Shown piece after piece: positions 6,079 to 7,269 of a stretch of 7,269 nucleotides of DNA. Source of the DNA: Syntrophomonadaceae bacterium (GTDB lineage Bacteria > Bacillota > Dethiobacteria > DTU022 > UBA8154). The number at the start of each line of letters is the position of its first letter. The first letter of the stretch is position 1. Made by a program: the position numbers and the translations under genes. Below the pieces are notes generated by a model. That model did no database searches, was not told the origin of the DNA, and worked only from the letters and a program-made list of their open reading frames with translations. The stretch is from positions 1 to 7,269 of the forward strand of contig SKTJ01000035.1 in NCBI GenBank assembly GCA_007122565.1. Reading direction: 5' to 3'.

Positions 6079-6164
6079 AGCAGTGAGAATGCTCTTAGTG
6101 ATGTTTTAGCATAATTAGCAGTGAGAGATATCTCCTGGCAATAGTTAAACAACTTACCGGTAAG
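6079..6164 (-). promoter_or_regulatory. Candidate pdaD control region: 10-bp direct repeats and two perfect palindromes
   Basis: In the 196-bp gap upstream of pdaD, the decamer AGCAGTGAGA occurs twice (6079-6088 and 6117-6126; TCTCACTGCT in the transcribed sense), 38 bp apart. The distal copy overlaps the perfect palindrome GAGATATCTC at 6125-6134. A 12-bp perfect palindrome, CTTACCGGTAAG, lies at 6153-6164. A possible -35, TTGCCA (6141-6136), has only weak -10 partners at poor spacing, so I do not call a promoter. The arrangement looks like binding sites for a dimeric regulator, but no known operator is recognised. Confidence 0.35.
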
Positions 6165-6174
6165 ATAACAACCG

Positions 6175-6198
6175 AAAAAGACCTTGTTCTAAGGCCTT
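6175..6198 (-). terminator. Intrinsic terminator downstream of the metallo-hydrolase gene
   Basis: On the minus strand AGGCCTT (6197-6191), a five-base loop and AAGGTCT (6185-6179) form a 7-bp stem with one G-U pair, followed directly by a run of T (plus-strand A-run at 6175-6179). It lies 25-48 bases past the stop codon at 6223. It would separate the hydrolase unit from the polyamine cluster. The stem is modest and the T-run short, so termination may be partial. Confidence 0.55.
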
Positions 6199-6222
6199 CT
6201 CCCACAGTAAAAACCCACTCAC

Positions 6223-6840
6223 TCAGGTTAAAAAGGGATTATGGCGTCGTTCATAACCGATGGTGGTCTGGGGGCCGTGCCCGGGGTAAACATCCGTATC
6301 ATCAGGATAAACAAGCAATTTCTCCCGGATACTACGAATAATCCCCTTGTAAGAACCGCCGGGCGTGTCGGTGCGACCTATGGAAGAGGCAAAAAGAGTA
6401 TCTCCGGAAAAAAGCACACCGCCGACCTCCAGAGATATACCTCCAGGCGAATGGCCTGGTGTCTCTATAATCTTAACTTGCATGTCCCCTAATTCCAGCA
6501 CATCCCCCTCCTGGACAAAGCGATCCGGTTCTTTCAACTTCCCCTCATCTGAAAATAAGCTGAGGCTGGAAGAACGGCTGCGAAAGAGGGGTAAATCAGC
6601 CTTGTGGCCCAGCAAAGGAGCATCAAAAGCCTTGCTCACTTCACTGTTAGCGCCGATATGATCAATATGGGCATGGGTGTTGATAATAAACCTTACCTTT
6701 AAAGAAAGCTCCCCTGCCTTCCTGATGATTAACGGTCCATCGCTGCCGGGATCAATGATGATACAATCCCTGGTGCGTGAACAGGCAACCAGATAGCAGT
6801 TAGCCATAAAGGGGCCAACTTCAAGAATTTCCAGGATCAA
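6223..6840 (-). CDS. Metallo-beta-lactamase-fold hydrolase, glyoxalase II-like (YcbL/GloB-type)
   Basis: The 205-residue protein has the complete binuclear metal site of the fold: THAHIDH (His56, His58, Asp60, His61), TPGHSPGG (His130), SGDTLF (Asp147) and PGHGPQTT (His188). The short length without the C-terminal hydroxyacylglutathione-binding domain, and the N-terminus ILEILEVGPFMANCYLV, fit the small bacterial glyoxalase II-like group, some of which hydrolyse thioesters. The physiological substrate is not evident. I start it at the TTG at 6840 because AAAGGAGG lies eight bases before it and the family N-terminus begins there. The same frame stays open up to 7035, but those 65 extra residues lack family similarity, read through a dispersed repeat, and would begin upstream of a strong promoter at 6925-6953. 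A terminator follows at 6175-6198, so it is probably monocistronic. Confidence 0.93.
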   Translation of the reverse strand: MILEILEVGPFMANCYLVACSRTRDCIIIDPGSDGPLIIRKAGELSLKVRFIINTHAHIDHIGANSEVSKAFDAPLLGHKADLPLFRSRSSSLSLFSDEGKLKEPDRFVQEGDVLELGDMQVKIIETPGHSPGGISLEVGGVLFSGDTLFASSIGRTDTPGGSYKGIIRSIREKLLVYPDDTDVYPGHGPQTTIGYERRHNPFLT

Positions 6841-6924
6841 AACAACTTCCTCCTTTACGGGAAAAGGGCCGCTCCATCCACCCAGTCTGCGTAGCAACAA
6901 TATACCTGCAACACGAATAAGCAA

Positions 6925-6953
6925 ATAATACCTGATGAAACTGCACCTGTCAA
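6925..6953 (-). promoter_or_regulatory. Sigma-A-type promoter for the metallo-hydrolase gene
   Basis: On the minus strand a perfect -35, TTGACA (6953-6948), is separated by exactly 17 bp from the -10 hexamer TATTAT (6930-6925), five of six matching the consensus. Transcription would start near 6918, giving an untranslated leader of about 78 bases to the TTG start at 6840. It is the best promoter in the window. Confidence 0.8.
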
Positions 6954-6975
6954 TAGGACCAACCATCCGCAAAAC

Positions 6976-7010
6976 AAGTTGGATAGTTGGACAGGAAAAG
7001 ATAAAAACCT
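6976..7010 (-). repeat. Dispersed repeat copy B, inverted relative to copy A
   Basis: The reverse complement of this segment matches 3484-3525: a shared AGGTT, then ATCTTTTCCT, then TCCAACTATCCAACT, with one single-base length difference, one to two substitutions and one fewer 8-mer. The two copies face each other across about 3.45 kb that contains the metallo-hydrolase and the whole polyamine cluster. The copy lies about 23 bp upstream of the promoter -35. Confidence 0.75.
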
Positions 7011-7059
7011 GGAAAAGCTGTGATGGTGTTACCAACGCCTTAGGCCCTTAACTCTCAAG

Positions 7060-7104
7060 TCCTGCGCAAAATTGGCAGGATATTTTTCTCAAAACTGCGC
7101 AGTT
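7060..7104. repeat. Palindromic patch: hairpin plus 12-bp perfect palindrome
   Basis: TCCTGC (7060-7065) and GCAGGA (7075-7080) form a 6-bp stem followed on the plus strand by a T-run (7083-7087), as in a weak plus-strand terminator, although no plus-strand gene is seen upstream. AACTGCGCAGTT at 7093-7104 is a perfect 12-bp palindrome. CTGCGCA occurs at 7062-7068 and again at 7095-7101, and AAAATTG (7068-7074) is complementary to CAATTTT (7107-7113), so alternative folds are possible. Its role is unknown. Confidence 0.45.
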
Positions 7105-7132
7105 AGCAATTTTAAAAGTCGCTTGTTTTTCC

Positions 7133-7269
7133 TACCTGCTACCTGCTACCTGCTATCTACTGTTTTTCCTACCTGCTACCTGCTACCAGCTACCAGCTAC
7201 CTGCTATCTACTGTTTTTCCTACCTGCTACCAGCTACCTGCTACCTACTGTTTTTCCTACCAGCTACCA
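7133..7269. repeat. Higher-order tandem repeat of TACC(T/A)GC 7-mers punctuated by TGTTTTTCC
   Basis: The stretch is built without gaps from 7-mers TACCTGC or TACCAGC. Each block ends with a variant 7-mer (TATCTAC or TACCTAC) and the 9-mer TGTTTTTCC. The blocks are 7133-7169 (four 7-mers plus the 9-mer, 37 bp), 7170-7220 (six plus the 9-mer, 51 bp) and 7221-7257 (four plus the 9-mer, 37 bp). A further block starts at 7258 and runs off the window. The copy just before the first block reads CTTGTTTTTCC. No unique spacers separate the units, so this is not a CRISPR array. The array may continue beyond 7269. Confidence 0.9.

Larger units (their letters stand above)
6841..7132. other. Non-coding upstream region of the metallo-hydrolase gene
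   Basis: No gene is supported here. The region holds the ribosome site and leader (6841-6918), the promoter (6925-6953), an inverted copy of the dispersed repeat (6976-7010) and a palindromic patch (7060-7104). The minus-strand frame continuing to 7035 is treated as an artefact of the repeat and leader. Confidence 0.6.

Noticed and set aside
7133..7269. CRISPR array
   Set aside because: Block lengths of 37 and 51 bp look array-like, but there are no unique spacers: the whole stretch is made of the same 7-mers and a 9-mer. No cas gene is present.

Overview
The window looks like a chromosomal segment of a low-to-mid GC Gram-positive bacterium, most likely a spore-former-type Clostridia lineage (Desulfotomaculia, Syntrophomonadia or Moorella-like). 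This rests on the strong AAAGGAGG-type ribosome sites, a TTG start, a textbook sigma-A promoter, Bacillus-like SpeE and SpeB sequences combined with a pyruvoyl-type arginine decarboxylase, and the pyrG-to-fba neighbourhood. The lineage is inferred from gene content alone. All six convincing genes lie on the minus strand, so transcription runs from high to low coordinates.

In transcription order: 7269-6841 is a non-coding stretch with a higher-order 7-mer tandem repeat, a palindromic patch, one copy of a dispersed repeat and a sigma-A promoter. 6840-6223 encodes a glyoxalase II-like metallo-beta-lactamase-fold hydrolase and ends at an intrinsic terminator. 6222-6027 is a control region with direct repeats and palindromes. 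Then comes a polyamine cluster: pdaD (6026-5565), a 270-bp spacer with three hairpins, speE (5294-4440) and speB (4420-3548). 3547-3281 is a repeat-bearing leader. pyrG follows (3280-1631), then a 390-bp spacer with strong inverted and direct repeats, a Yip1-domain membrane protein (1240-587), and the start of class II fructose-bisphosphate aldolase (559 to the window edge).

The three spe-type genes form a connected pathway: arginine to agmatine (PdaD), agmatine to putrescine plus urea (SpeB), and putrescine plus decarboxylated AdoMet to spermidine (SpeE). No AdoMet decarboxylase is in the window, so the aminopropyl donor must come from elsewhere. pyrG and fba are housekeeping genes whose proximity is known from Bacillus, where spo0F sits between them; here a Yip1-type protein occupies that place.

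I see no clearly new multi-gene system. The unusual material is mostly non-coding: short-period tandem repeats (7-mers and 8-mers) in nearly every large intergenic gap, an inverted pair of a dispersed repeat, a three-hairpin element inside the polyamine cluster with mutually exclusive pairings, and a highly structured patch downstream of pyrG. The one coding oddity is a Gln-to-His change beside the catalytic cysteine of CTP synthase.
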